A model generated the notes under the pieces. That model made no database searches, was not told where the DNA came from, and worked only from the letters and a program-made list of their open reading frames with translations. Source: SIG673 sp045638685 (lineage in GTDB: Bacteria > Bacillota > Clostridia > Oscillospirales > CAG-272). Taken from it: a DNA stretch of 20,630 nt. The stretch spans positions 1 to 20,630 of the forward strand of contig JAZUBT010000008.1 of the NCBI GenBank assembly GCA_045638685.1. Direction: 5' to 3'. Positions 6,141-13,504 of the stretch are shown here, piece after piece. A program made the translations under genes and the position numbers. Numbering within the stretch: position 1 is the first letter of the stretch; each line of letters starts with the position of its first letter.

Positions 6141-6896
6141 TTGGTAGAGTTTGAAAGGCAATCGACGCTTCTTGCCAGTGTAAGAAAATGTGTGCAAAGC
6201 TACGGAATGATAGAGGACGGCGATATAATTGCGGTCGGCGCTTCCGGGGGCAAGGACTCAACCGCGCTCCTATGTGCGCTTGCGGTTATGCGTCGGTTTT
6301 ACCCGATTAAATATCAGCTTAAAGCGATAAGCGTTGATCTCGGTTTTGGCAACATGGACTTTTCGCCACTTACCGAGCTTTGCCGGAGTCTTGACGTTCA
6401 GCACGTTATCGTAAAAACGGATATAGCCGAGGTCGTGTTTAACGCAAAAAAAGAAAGCTCCCCCTGCTCCCTTTGTTCTAAAATGCGCAGAGGTGCACTG
6501 CACCGCGAGGCGGAAAGGCTCGGCTGTACCAAGGTTGCCCTCGGTCATAATAAGGACGACGTTTCGGTAACGCTGATGCTTAACATTTTGTATGCGGGGA
6601 AAATAGAGGTTTTCTGGCCGAAAAATACTCCGGACGATAGGGGAATGACGCTTATCCGTCCGCTTATATACACGAGCGAAAAGACTGTAAGGGAGTTTTG
6701 CCGGAAAAATGAAATTCCGATAATAAAAAACACCTGCCCCATGGATAAGCATACCGAACGCGAGAGGGTCAAGCAGATGATAGCGGAGCTTGAAAAGGAG
6801 CATAGGGGTGTCAGTCATAGAATATTCAGAGCTATCGAAAAAAGTGAAATAGACGGTTTTATTAACCCCGACGTAAAAAGAAATTTAAACGAATAA
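6141..6896 (+). CDS. TtcA-like tRNA 2-thiocytidine synthase (PP-loop ATPase)
   Basis: N-type ATP pyrophosphatase of the TtcA/TilS superfamily; TtcA thiolates C32 in certain tRNAs through an Fe-S cluster. Numbered from TTG 6141 (251 aa): SGGKDS PP-loop (35-40), PCSLC (CxxC, C109 and C112), GHNKDD (135-140), and C199 in NTCP, which could be the third cluster ligand as in TtcA. These cysteines favour TtcA over TilS. Start: GGGGGTGA (6128-6135) fits an SD for the TTG; ATGs at 6123 and 6126 in the same frame have no SD. Followed after 33 bases by rqcH, possibly one transcript. The exact tRNA substrate is inferred. Confidence 0.82.
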   Translation: MVEFERQSTLLASVRKCVQSYGMIEDGDIIAVGASGGKDSTALLCALAVMRRFYPIKYQLKAISVDLGFGNMDFSPLTELCRSLDVQHVIVKTDIAEVVFNAKKESSPCSLCSKMRRGALHREAERLGCTKVALGHNKDDVSVTLMLNILYAGKIEVFWPKNTPDDRGMTLIRPLIYTSEKTVREFCRKNEIPIIKNTCPMDKHTERERVKQMIAELEKEHRGVSHRIFRAIEKSEIDGFINPDVKRNLNE

Positions 6897-6929
6897 AAAT
6901 TACAAAGAGCTGAAAAACGGAGATAAAAA

Positions 6930-8660
6930 ATGAGCTTTGACGCATTTATGTTAAGAGCGGTAGCCCACGAGCTTAACGCCAAAATATCGGGGGGGCGGGT
7001 TGAAAAAATCCTTCAGCCGTCAAAGGACGAGCTTACTCTGCTTCTTCACAGAGAGGGGAGCCGTATGCGGCTTCAGATAAACGCCGGCGCCGCTGCCGCG
7101 AGGATAGGGATAACCGAGGCTTCGCCCGAAAACCCGAAGGTGCCGCCAAACTTTTGTATGCTTGTAAGAAAGCATCTGACCGGAGCAAAAATCGAAAGCA
7201 TAAGTCAGCCTCAGTTTGAGCGTACTCTTGAAATACTTTTTGAAACCTACGACGAGATGGGGTTTCTCACAAAGCGCCGTCTTATCTGCGAGATAATGGG
7301 CAGGTATTCAAACGCGGTGCTATGCGATAAGGACTACAAAATATTAAACGCGCTTCGTCCCGTCGATTTTACAACAAGCAGAAAAAGACAGCTGCTACCG
7401 CAGATGCTTTACGAAATGCCGCCTGCGCAGAACAAGAAAAATCCGCTTAACGAAACCCGCGAGGGATTTTTATCATCAGTCAGCGAGGTAAGTGAAAACG
7501 GCCTTATGTCTGTTTACGGAGGAATGTCGCCGCTTACAGCAAGAGAAATTTGCTTTCGCGCAGGAACGGGCGAGGATAAGGAGAAGCTTTGGACGGAGTT
7601 TAGCGAAATAGTAAGCTGTGCGCTTGAAAACAGATACACCCCTACTCTTATTTTAAACGAAAAAGGTGTGCCTTACGATTTCTCGCCGTTTGAAATAAAG
7701 CAGTACGGAGAGCTTTATAAAACGGTAAGGTTTGAGACGTTCGGAGAGCTCACCGATGCTTTTTTTGCCGAGCGGGAGCGCGAGAGCAGAGAGCGTCAGC
7801 GCGCGCACGATACCGAGAAAATGCTAAAAAACGTTGAGGCAAGAATTATTAAAAAGCTTGAGCTTCAGAAAAAGGAGCTTGCCGACACCGAAAAGAAAAA
7901 CGAATATAAGCTTAAAGCGGACGCGATAACAGCTAACATATACAGGCTGAAAAGCCACGTGGATAGCGCTAACCTTACCGCCTACGTTGAGGACGGTAGC
8001 GGTGAGTTTGCCGAGACCACGGTAACGGTTAAGTTTGAGCGAGGGCTTACTCCGTCGCAGTACGCGCAGAAGCTTTACAAAAGATACAATAAGGCTAGGA
8101 CCGCCGAAAAAGAGATAACCCTGCAAATAGAAAAGGGTGAGAATGAGCTTGAATATATCCGCTCCGTCCGATACGCGCTGTCGAGGATAAACGGTGAGGA
8201 GGAGCTTTTGGAGATACAGAACGAGCTTAACGCCGCAGGGTACGGAAAAAAGAAAAAGCAAGAGCCTAAAAAACAGGGTAAAAAGGGCGAAAAGCAGAAA
8301 ACGCTTCAGCTTAAAAGTCCTATGAAGTTTACAACGTCGGGGGGATATACTGTTCTTGTTGGAAAGAACAATCTTCAAAACGACTATTTGACCTTTAAGG
8401 TTGCATCGAAAACCGACTACTGGTTCCACGTTAAAAACGTTCCCGGTTCACATACCGTACTGCTTTGCGAGGGACGTGAGCCGAGCAGCGGGGATATAAC
8501 CGAGGCGGCAATACTTGCGGCGAAAAACAGTAAGGCGAGTGGGGAAACACGCGTAGAGGTTGATTACACGCGTATAAAGAACGTGAAGAAGCCGAGCGGA
8601 GCAAAGCCGGGATTTGTAATATACGAGGGCTATAATACGGCGGTGGTTGACACCGTTTAA
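6930..8660 (+). CDS. rqcH: RqcH, NFACT ribosome quality-control factor
   Basis: RqcH binds stalled 50S-peptidyl-tRNA complexes and recruits tRNA-Ala to add C-terminal alanine tails that mark the chain for degradation. Older annotations call it fibronectin-binding protein A. At 576 aa it has the NFACT order: NFACT-N (1 to about 180; MSFDAFMLRAVAHEL, NFCMLVRKHL 74-83, EIMGRYSNAVL 121-131), a helical region with coiled coils (about 280-430), a very basic linker (KKKKQEPKKQGKKGEK) and NFACT-R (about 450-565; YWFHVKNVPGSH, AILAAKNSKA, TRIKNVKKPSGAKPG). The Asp-Arg pair known to be needed for tailing in B. subtilis aligns by eye with E97-R98. SD GGAG lies 6-8 bases upstream. Confidence 0.92.
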   Translation: MSFDAFMLRAVAHELNAKISGGRVEKILQPSKDELTLLLHREGSRMRLQINAGAAAARIGITEASPENPKVPPNFCMLVRKHLTGAKIESISQPQFERTLEILFETYDEMGFLTKRRLICEIMGRYSNAVLCDKDYKILNALRPVDFTTSRKRQLLPQMLYEMPPAQNKKNPLNETREGFLSSVSEVSENGLMSVYGGMSPLTAREICFRAGTGEDKEKLWTEFSEIVSCALENRYTPTLILNEKGVPYDFSPFEIKQYGELYKTVRFETFGELTDAFFAERERESRERQRAHDTEKMLKNVEARIIKKLELQKKELADTEKKNEYKLKADAITANIYRLKSHVDSANLTAYVEDGSGEFAETTVTVKFERGLTPSQYAQKLYKRYNKARTAEKEITLQIEKGENELEYIRSVRYALSRINGEEELLEIQNELNAAGYGKKKKQEPKKQGKKGEKQKTLQLKSPMKFTTSGGYTVLVGKNNLQNDYLTFKVASKTDYWFHVKNVPGSHTVLLCEGREPSSGDITEAAILAAKNSKASGETRVEVDYTRIKNVKKPSGAKPGFVIYEGYNTAVVDTV

Positions 8661-8745
8661 AGGTAAGCTTTATTATCCTTAAAAATCTTTTTTGGCGCTA
8701 TGGATAAATCCGGTTAAAAAGCTTTAATGGAAATAGGGGAGCTTT

Positions 8746-9594
8746 ATGAAAAGTATAACGAAAAAGGCATACGGAAAAATAAATTTAATATTAAAGGTAG
8801 GAGAAAAACGGGCGGACGGGCGGCACGAGGTGTTGACCGTTATGCAGAAGGTGGGTATTTTTGACACCGTTACCGTCTCCAAACCCGACGCCGAGGGGAT
8901 ATTTATTGAATGCAGCGACTCTTCTCTCGCAACAGAGGATAACCTCGCGTATAAAGCGGCTAAATGCTATTTTGACAAGGCGGGACTTACGCCGAGTATT
9001 AAAATTTCAGTAGAGAAAAGAATACCCGTAACCGCCGGAATGGCGGGCGGAAGCACCGATGCGGGAGCTACGCTTACCGCTCTTGAGGATATGTACGGTG
9101 CGCTCGGATTTGACGGAATATATGAAATAGCCGCATCTCTCGGGGCCGATGTTCCGTTTTTCATATACGGGGATAAAACCATGCTCGGAAGGGGTACGGG
9201 TACAGCTTTAACGCCGTTTCCGTCTTATTCAGGTGAGCTTTACGGAGTTTTTGTTGTTGGCGTAGCGGAAAAGCCTTCTACGGGGGAGATGTACCGTCTG
9301 CTTGACGAGGTAAAGGGAGAGCGCGTTTCCTGTCTTGACGGTGCTGAGCTGAAACTGAGGGCTGCTATCGAAAGCTCTGATACGTGTGCCGTTCTCACGG
9401 CTTTAACCAACGATTTTGAGCTTTGTAACCCGCATTTCTCGGAGCTTTCGGAGATGCTGAAAGACCTCGGCGCGAAAAAGACGCTGCTGTGCGGAAGCGG
9501 TCCTACCGTGTGCGGTATTTTTACCGACAAGGAGACTGCTGATACGGCGGCTGCAAGGCTTACCTATAAAGCCTTCGTTTGTAAAATAACGTAG
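8746..9594 (+). CDS. ispE: 4-diphosphocytidyl-2-C-methyl-D-erythritol kinase
   Basis: Phosphorylates CDP-methylerythritol at the 2-hydroxyl with ATP, step four of the MEP isoprenoid pathway. At 282 aa it has GHMP-kinase architecture: AYGKINL (8-14, catalytic K11), DGRHEV (24-29), the glycine-rich ATP loop PVTAGMAGGSTDAGA (94-108), LGADVPFF (132-139, catalytic D135) and the C-terminal LLCGSGPTVCGIF. SD AGGGGAG is upstream of the ATG. It follows rqcH by 85 bases with no terminator seen between, so co-transcription is possible. It ends 4 bases from the convergent M50 gene. Confidence 0.95.
   Translation: MKSITKKAYGKINLILKVGEKRADGRHEVLTVMQKVGIFDTVTVSKPDAEGIFIECSDSSLATEDNLAYKAAKCYFDKAGLTPSIKISVEKRIPVTAGMAGGSTDAGATLTALEDMYGALGFDGIYEIAASLGADVPFFIYGDKTMLGRGTGTALTPFPSYSGELYGVFVVGVAEKPSTGEMYRLLDEVKGERVSCLDGAELKLRAAIESSDTCAVLTALTNDFELCNPHFSELSEMLKDLGAKKTLLCGSGPTVCGIFTDKETADTAAARLTYKAFVCKIT
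9555..9575 (+). terminator. Hairpin at the end of ispE
   Basis: AAGGCTT (9555-9561) and AAGCCTT (9569-9575) form a 7-bp stem with a 7-base loop inside the last codons of ispE, followed by CGTTTGT. It may attenuate or end transcription between the tightly convergent genes. No long U-tract. Confidence 0.3.
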
Positions 9595-9598
9595 TAGG

Positions 9599-10162
9599 CT
9601 AAGCCTGTGAGCAAAAAATCTTTCCGAAAAGCCAAAGGCACATGATAAAAAGGGAGTAATTGCATCCGGAAAACATAAATATATAGGCGGCGGGAATCCA
9701 CATAACGATAAGCGTTATGAATGATACTCGCCGACAAATTTTTTCCGACCTGTCGGGTAGGCAAAATAAGGAGAGGGTGGCGCTGAGCGCTGAGCCGCCG
9801 TCAAGACAAAGCACCGGCATTAGGTTAAGTATTCCGAGCAAAAGAGACGCTTCGGAAAGGAGAAGCAAAAATCCGCTTTGTCTAAAAAAGAGCAGAAACG
9901 TCAGTAGGTTCACGAAAGAGCCGGAGAGACTTACCGATATTTCCTCGAAAAAGCTTTTGTAGTCTCTCTTTTTGTTTATTTCAAGTCCGTAGGGTGTAAC
10001 GGTTATGTCGCGCAGACCTATGCCCTCTATAAGCATTACCGCGATATGTCCCGCCTCGTGAAGAAAGGCAGAAAGAACAGTGGCAAGGCTTTCACCGCTC
10101 GGATCGAAAGCGGCGGTAACGAAAAAAACGAGTGTGATTATCGGAAATTTGATTTTAGGCAT
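9599..10162 (-). CDS. M50 family intramembrane metalloprotease (SpoIVFB-like)
   Basis: A small site-2-protease-family membrane protease of 187 aa. LHEAGH (34-39) holds the HExxH zinc motif (H35, E36, H39), and NLMPVLCLDGG (113-123) supplies the third ligand, Asp121. About five or six hydrophobic segments are visible (7-19, 26-46, 81-93, 98-118, 148-165, 168-184). SpoIVFB cuts pro-sigma-K in sporulating Firmicutes, but no SpoIVFA-like partner adjoins here and the cytosolic CBS domain is missing, so the substrate is unknown. SD GGAG lies 7 bases before the ATG. Convergent with ispE. Confidence 0.85.
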   Translation of the reverse strand: MPKIKFPIITLVFFVTAAFDPSGESLATVLSAFLHEAGHIAVMLIEGIGLRDITVTPYGLEINKKRDYKSFFEEISVSLSGSFVNLLTFLLFFRQSGFLLLLSEASLLLGILNLMPVLCLDGGSALSATLSLFCLPDRSEKICRRVSFITLIVMWIPAAYIFMFSGCNYSLFIMCLWLFGKIFCSQA

Positions 10163-10292
10163 AGCTGCTCCGTTTCGTATTAAGAGAAATTTCTGTGAGG
10201 GTTAGTTTTTACCAAAAGTAAAAAAAGGTTAGGCTTAGAAAAAACGGGGAAAAGGTCAGTATATTATAGTAGTAATTTGTAAAAACAATGAC

Positions 10293-10309
10293 TAAAAACG
10301 GCGTTTTTA
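10293..10309. repeat. 17-bp inverted repeat, possible operator
   Basis: TAAAAACG (10293-10300), one central G, CGTTTTTA (10302-10309). It lies about 42 bases upstream of the aspartokinase -35 box. Protein binding is inference. The rest of 10163-10350 shows no other recognisable element. Confidence 0.35.
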
Positions 10310-10350
10310 TGTGCACAAAGTGAAAATATAAAATTTTATATACTTATTTG

Positions 10351-10379
10351 TTGACAAAGAAAGCAAAATATTATATAAT
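10351..10379 (+). promoter_or_regulatory. Aspartokinase promoter, perfect consensus
   Basis: TTGACA (10351-10356), 17-base spacer, TATAAT (10374-10379). The start near 10386 leaves a leader of only about 37 bases, too short for a lysine riboswitch or T-box. Confidence 0.88.
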
Positions 10380-10422
10380 AATAAGGACGTTAATTTGTAA
10401 AATTATTCAGAGAGGTAACATA

Positions 10423-11751
10423 ATGGTTAAAGTCGTAAAGTTTGGCGGCAGCTCTCTTGCCGACGCAGAGCAGTTCAGAAAGGTAATGAAAATAATAAAG
10501 GCGGAAAACGACCGTAAGTACGTCGTTCCGTCAGCGCCCGGAAAGCGTTTTTCCGACGATATAAAGGTTACCGACCTTTTATACCGTTGCTATGAGAAAG
10601 CGACGAAGGGCGAGGATATAACCGAAATATTCGGCACTATAAAGGAGCGCTTTAATACGATAATAAGCGACCTCCAAATAGACCTTTCGCTTGAAAAGGA
10701 ATTTGAGGCTATACACTACTCTATGCTTCATAAGGCGGGTAGAGACTACGCCGCCAGCCGAGGAGAGTATTTAAACGGTATGATACTCGCTAAGGCGCTC
10801 GGTTATAAGTTTATAAACGCCGCGGACGTTATATTTTTCAAAGAGGACGGAACTCTTGATTCCGAAAAGACCAACGACGTTCTTTCCGAGGCTCTTAAGG
10901 AATACGAGTACGCGGTTATTCCGGGATTCTACGGCGCAATGCCCAACGATACCATAAGAACGTTCAGCCGTGGAGGTTCCGATATTACCGGCTCGATAGT
11001 TGCCAGAGCCGTTGAAGCTGACCTCTATGAAAACTGGACGGACGTAAACGGCTTCCTTATGGCGGATCCGAGAGTTGTTGAGAACCCCGAAACCATATCC
11101 AAGATCACTTATAAGGAGCTCCGTGAGCTTTCCTATATGGGCGCTACCGTTCTTCACGAGGACGCGATATTCCCTGTTCGTACCGCGGGAATTCCGATAA
11201 ACATCAGAAACACCAACCAGCCCGAGCAAGCGGGAACCATGATAGTTGCGAGCAGCGATAGCTACGACCGTCAGAGAGTTATTACCGGTATAGCGGGTAA
11301 GCACGGCTTCAGCGTAATCACAATAGAGAAGGATATGATGAACTCCGAGTTCGGCTTCGGCAGACGCGTTCTTGAGGTTCTTGAAAAGAAGCAGATTTCC
11401 TTTGAGCACCTTCCCTCCGGAATTGATACCATGAGCGTTGTAGTTGCTACCGAGTCGATAGAGGGTAGGAGAGAGGATATTACCGAAAGAATAACCGAGG
11501 CGGTAAAGCCCGACGTTATTACGATTGATGACAACATTGCGCTTATTGCGGTTGTCGGTAGAGGAATGAAGAACGCAAAGGGAACTGCGGCGAGAGTATT
11601 TAAGGCTATTGCCGATGCCGATATTAACGTAAGAATGATAGATCAGGGATCCTGCGAGTCCAATATAATTATCGGTGTAAGCGAGCACGACTTCAAAAAA
11701 GCAATGAACGCAATTTACGCGGAATTTGTTTCTAAGCAAAGTAACATTTAG
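10423..11751 (+). CDS. lysC: Aspartate kinase, monofunctional
   Basis: Phosphorylates aspartate to aspartyl-4-phosphate, the entry step to lysine/DAP, threonine and methionine. At 442 aa: N-terminal kinase domain with KFGGSS (6-11), SRGGSDITGSIVA (182-194) and WTDVNGFLMADPRVV (205-219), then two ACT domains (about 285-350 and 365-440) that normally bind regulatory amino acids. ATG 10423 has an SD (AGAGG) 7 bases upstream and starts like the family; the frame is open further upstream, but the promoter lies there. No asd, dapA or hom gene adjoins. Whether it is feedback-inhibited by lysine or threonine cannot be read by eye. Confidence 0.93.
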   Translation: MVKVVKFGGSSLADAEQFRKVMKIIKAENDRKYVVPSAPGKRFSDDIKVTDLLYRCYEKATKGEDITEIFGTIKERFNTIISDLQIDLSLEKEFEAIHYSMLHKAGRDYAASRGEYLNGMILAKALGYKFINAADVIFFKEDGTLDSEKTNDVLSEALKEYEYAVIPGFYGAMPNDTIRTFSRGGSDITGSIVARAVEADLYENWTDVNGFLMADPRVVENPETISKITYKELRELSYMGATVLHEDAIFPVRTAGIPINIRNTNQPEQAGTMIVASSDSYDRQRVITGIAGKHGFSVITIEKDMMNSEFGFGRRVLEVLEKKQISFEHLPSGIDTMSVVVATESIEGRREDITERITEAVKPDVITIDDNIALIAVVGRGMKNAKGTAARVFKAIADADINVRMIDQGSCESNIIIGVSEHDFKKAMNAIYAEFVSKQSNI

Positions 11752-11787
11752 TTCACAGAATTTCTACATCAAGTTAAACCAAAAAGC

Positions 11788-11818
11788 ATTTGACTGTGTT
11801 ATAATTATACAGTCAAAT
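11788..11818. promoter_or_regulatory. tRNA-Trp promoter inside a 31-bp inverted repeat
   Basis: ATTTGACTGT (11788-11797) and ACAGTCAAAT (11809-11818) are perfect 10-bp arms around an 11-base centre. That centre contains an extended -10 box (TGT-TATAAT, TATAAT at 11800-11805), which would start transcription near 11812, about 9 bases before the tRNA. A good -35 at 17 bases is not seen. The repeat could also cap aspartokinase transcripts, but it has no U-tract. Confidence 0.5.
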
Positions 11819-11820
11819 AT

Positions 11821-11896
11821 AGGGGCATAGCTCAGTTGGTAGAGCAGCGGTCTCCAAAACCGCGTGTCCTGGGTTCGAATCCTAGTACCCCTGCCA
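11821..11896 (+). tRNA. trnW: tRNA-Trp (CCA anticodon)
   Basis: Full 76-base cloverleaf with encoded CCA: acceptor AGGGGCA/TACCCCT, D-arm GCTC/GAGC, anticodon stem GCGGT/ACCGC with loop CTCCAAA (anticodon CCA), T-arm CTGGG-TTCGAAT-CCTAG, discriminator G. The acceptor stem has an unusual C6-A67 mismatch where bacterial tRNA-Trp normally has C-G. It is followed at once by a terminator. The 3' end of this gene recurs 157 bases downstream. Confidence 0.95.
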
Positions 11897-11987
11897 AAAA
11901 ATAACAGTCCACCGTGAGTGGGCTGTTATTTTTTCGTAAAGCAAAAAGTGAGAACCCAGTAAACGCACAGCGTTTACGATTTTGCGC
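11872..11987 (+). repeat. Direct repeat copy A (tRNA-Trp 3' end + terminator + stem element)
   Basis: This copy begins in the tRNA T-arm, covers the tRNA 3' end, its terminator, and a GTAAACG/CGTTTAC hairpin, and ends in GATTTTGCGC. It matches copy B (12029-12144) except for about four positions: an inserted A after GGTTC in B, one A fewer after the CCA in B, C/T at 11942/12099, and A/G in the hairpin loop. Confidence 0.9.
11899..11934 (+). terminator. tRNA-Trp terminator
   Basis: Stem AATAACAG(T)CCAC against GTGG(G)CTGTTATT with a 5-base loop and a T6 tract. Confidence 0.88.
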
Positions 11988-12028
11988 TTAATAAAATGAG
12001 GATTACCGTCGGGTTCGGCGCAAAATTT

Positions 12029-12144
12029 GGTTCAGAATCCTAGTACCCCTGCCAAAAATAACAGTCCACCGTGAGTGGGCTGTTATTTTTTCGTAAAGTA
12101 AAAAGTGAGAACCCAGTAAACGCACGGCGTTTACGATTTTGCGC
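12029..12144 (+). repeat. Direct repeat copy B with tRNA-Trp 3' remnant
   Basis: Starts with GGTTC-A-GAATCC and continues through the last 20 bases of the tRNA-Trp gene (12035-12054), so it is a 3' tRNA fragment with no 5' half. The same terminator and stem element follow. Beyond 12144 the sequence departs completely from copy A until GCGCAAAAT (12176-12184), which copy A also has at 12018-12026. A more decayed third start may follow at 12186 (GGGTTGAATCTC). Confidence 0.88.
12056..12091 (+). terminator. Second copy of the tRNA terminator
   Basis: Identical stem and T-tract to 11899-11934, 157 bases downstream. Confidence 0.8.
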
Positions 12145-12279
12145 ATTGATAGGTTTAGCAAACCGCGGAGCATCGGCGCAAAATCGGGTTGAATCTCTAA
12201 CTCTTTGTCTAAAATAACGGTTAGTGTAGGCGCGCGGTTGTTTTTTTGAAATATAAACAAAGAAAAAATGTTTTTTTAC

Positions 12280-12307
12280 TTGACATATCAGTCTCGTGTG
12301 TTATAAT
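12280..12307 (+). promoter_or_regulatory. Promoter of the URO-D family gene
   Basis: TTGACA (12280-12285), 16-base spacer, TATAAT (12302-12307). The leader is about 30 bases, with SD AAGGAG. Confidence 0.85.
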
Positions 12308-12344
12308 AGGGTAAACTTTTAAGTTTGAAAAGGAGAAGTGTCAA

Positions 12345-13460
12345 ATGATTTGGAGAAGAGAGCAATATATTGCACACTGTAATTTCGAATACACGGGACG
12401 CGAAATGTTCTGCGAGCTTTTCGGCCCCCTCCTTCAGCTTGAAGAAGAGTGGCGTCGTCAGGGAGCAACAGAAAAGGAGATTGCCATGACCGCGTTCGAT
12501 TGGGATTACGTGTTAAAGACGTATATTCCCGTTAAAGCCGGTGCAGTTACCGGAATAACGCCCAAAGTATTGGAGGATACCCCCGAAAAGAGAGTAACTA
12601 TCGACGCCATGGGCAGAACCATGCTTTTACATAAAAGCTCCGCTACCGTTCCGCTGCCGATGGACTACCCTGTTAAGACGATGGACGATTGGCTTAAAAT
12701 AAAGCATTGGTACACGTTTAGTGAAAACAGAATAAATTACGAGGCTCTCGCCAAGACGAAGGAGCAGCAGGACAAGGGATACCTTACCCTTTTGGGAATT
12801 CCCGGAGGCTTTGACGAGCCGCGTCAGCTTCTCGGTGAGGAAGGACTTTGTATCGCGCTTTACGACGAGCCGGAAATGATAGAGGATATGCTTGCTACCA
12901 TAGCGGATACCAACGTGAAAATAATTGAGCGTGTTATGGACAAGGTAAAGATAGACAACCTTAGTGTTCACGAGGACATGGCTGGAAAATCCGGACCGCT
13001 TCTCGGCCCTAATCATATCACAACCTTTATAAAGCCGTATTATACCCGTATCTGGGAAGCCGCTAAGGCTTGCGGCGCTACGCTTTTCTCACAAGACAGC
13101 GACGGAAATATGGATTCCGTTATAGACGCATTCCTTGATTGCGGAGTAAATTGCTTCTATCCGTTTGAGCCCGCTGCGGGAATGGATATGGTAAAAATGC
13201 GCGAAAAGTACGGTAAAGCCTTTTATGTTAAGGGCGGTATAGATAAGCACGTCCTCAGAAAGGACAAGGTGGCTATCCGCGCTGAGCTGGAATATAAAAT
13301 GTCGGATACTATGAAAGGTGGCGGTACGGTATTTGCGCTTGACCACCGTATTCCAAACGGCGTAAGCATAGAAAATTACAGATATTACGTTAATCTCGGA
13401 AGAGAGCTGCTCGGTATCCCCCCGATTTCCGGAGAGGGCTGGGAGCGCATGGCGTTTTAA
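12345..13460 (+). CDS. Uroporphyrinogen decarboxylase / MtaA superfamily protein
   Basis: A 371-residue TIM-barrel protein of the URO-D superfamily, which includes heme-pathway UroD and many zinc methyltransferases acting on corrinoid proteins (MtaA, CmuA and related). Seen: H209-E210-D211 (SVHEDMAGKSGPLL), SQDSDGNMDSV (249-259), C270 in GVNCFYPFEP, KGGIDKHVL (296-304) and FALDHRIPNGVSIENY (330-345). The mix of His/Cys residues and the DH.IP.....EN end fits the methyltransferase-like branch better than heme UroD. No corrinoid protein, reductive activator or other heme gene adjoins, so the substrate is unknown. Own promoter; SD 8 bases before the ATG. Confidence 0.8.
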   Translation: MIWRREQYIAHCNFEYTGREMFCELFGPLLQLEEEWRRQGATEKEIAMTAFDWDYVLKTYIPVKAGAVTGITPKVLEDTPEKRVTIDAMGRTMLLHKSSATVPLPMDYPVKTMDDWLKIKHWYTFSENRINYEALAKTKEQQDKGYLTLLGIPGGFDEPRQLLGEEGLCIALYDEPEMIEDMLATIADTNVKIIERVMDKVKIDNLSVHEDMAGKSGPLLGPNHITTFIKPYYTRIWEAAKACGATLFSQDSDGNMDSVIDAFLDCGVNCFYPFEPAAGMDMVKMREKYGKAFYVKGGIDKHVLRKDKVAIRAELEYKMSDTMKGGGTVFALDHRIPNGVSIENYRYYVNLGRELLGIPPISGEGWERMAF

Positions 13461-13465
13461 ATTGA

Positions 13466-13504
13466 AAAAAAGAAGCCTGTTTGTCGCTCTTCCCATAGGG
13501 ATTT
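13466..13504. repeat. Left inverted repeat of the cassette
   Basis: Matches the reverse complement of 14340-14378 in two perfect blocks, 13 bases (AAAAAAGAAGCCT) and 19 bases (GCTCTTCCCATAGGGATTT), separated by 7 bases that differ at every position. A direct repeat TTTAAATTGAAAAA flanks it at 13456-13469 and 13502-13515. Confidence 0.85.

Noticed and set aside
7824..8429. Long antisense reading frame opposite rqcH
   Set aside because: It lies within the strong rqcH coding frame, has no SD or family resemblance, and its composition mirrors the lysine/glutamate-rich sense strand.
10348..10422. N-terminal extension of the aspartokinase
   Set aside because: The 25 extra codons contain a perfect promoter; ATG 10423 has an SD and matches the family start.
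10386..10422. Lysine riboswitch or T-box before the aspartokinase
   Set aside because: The leader is only about 37 bases and shows no such fold.
10771..11739. 322-codon antisense frame opposite the aspartokinase
   Set aside because: No SD or motif; a by-product of codon bias in a well-supported sense gene.
12003..12260. 85-codon minus-strand frame across the tRNA-tail repeats
   Set aside because: It runs through two copies of a terminator and structured repeats and contains an internally repeated peptide caused by the DNA duplication.
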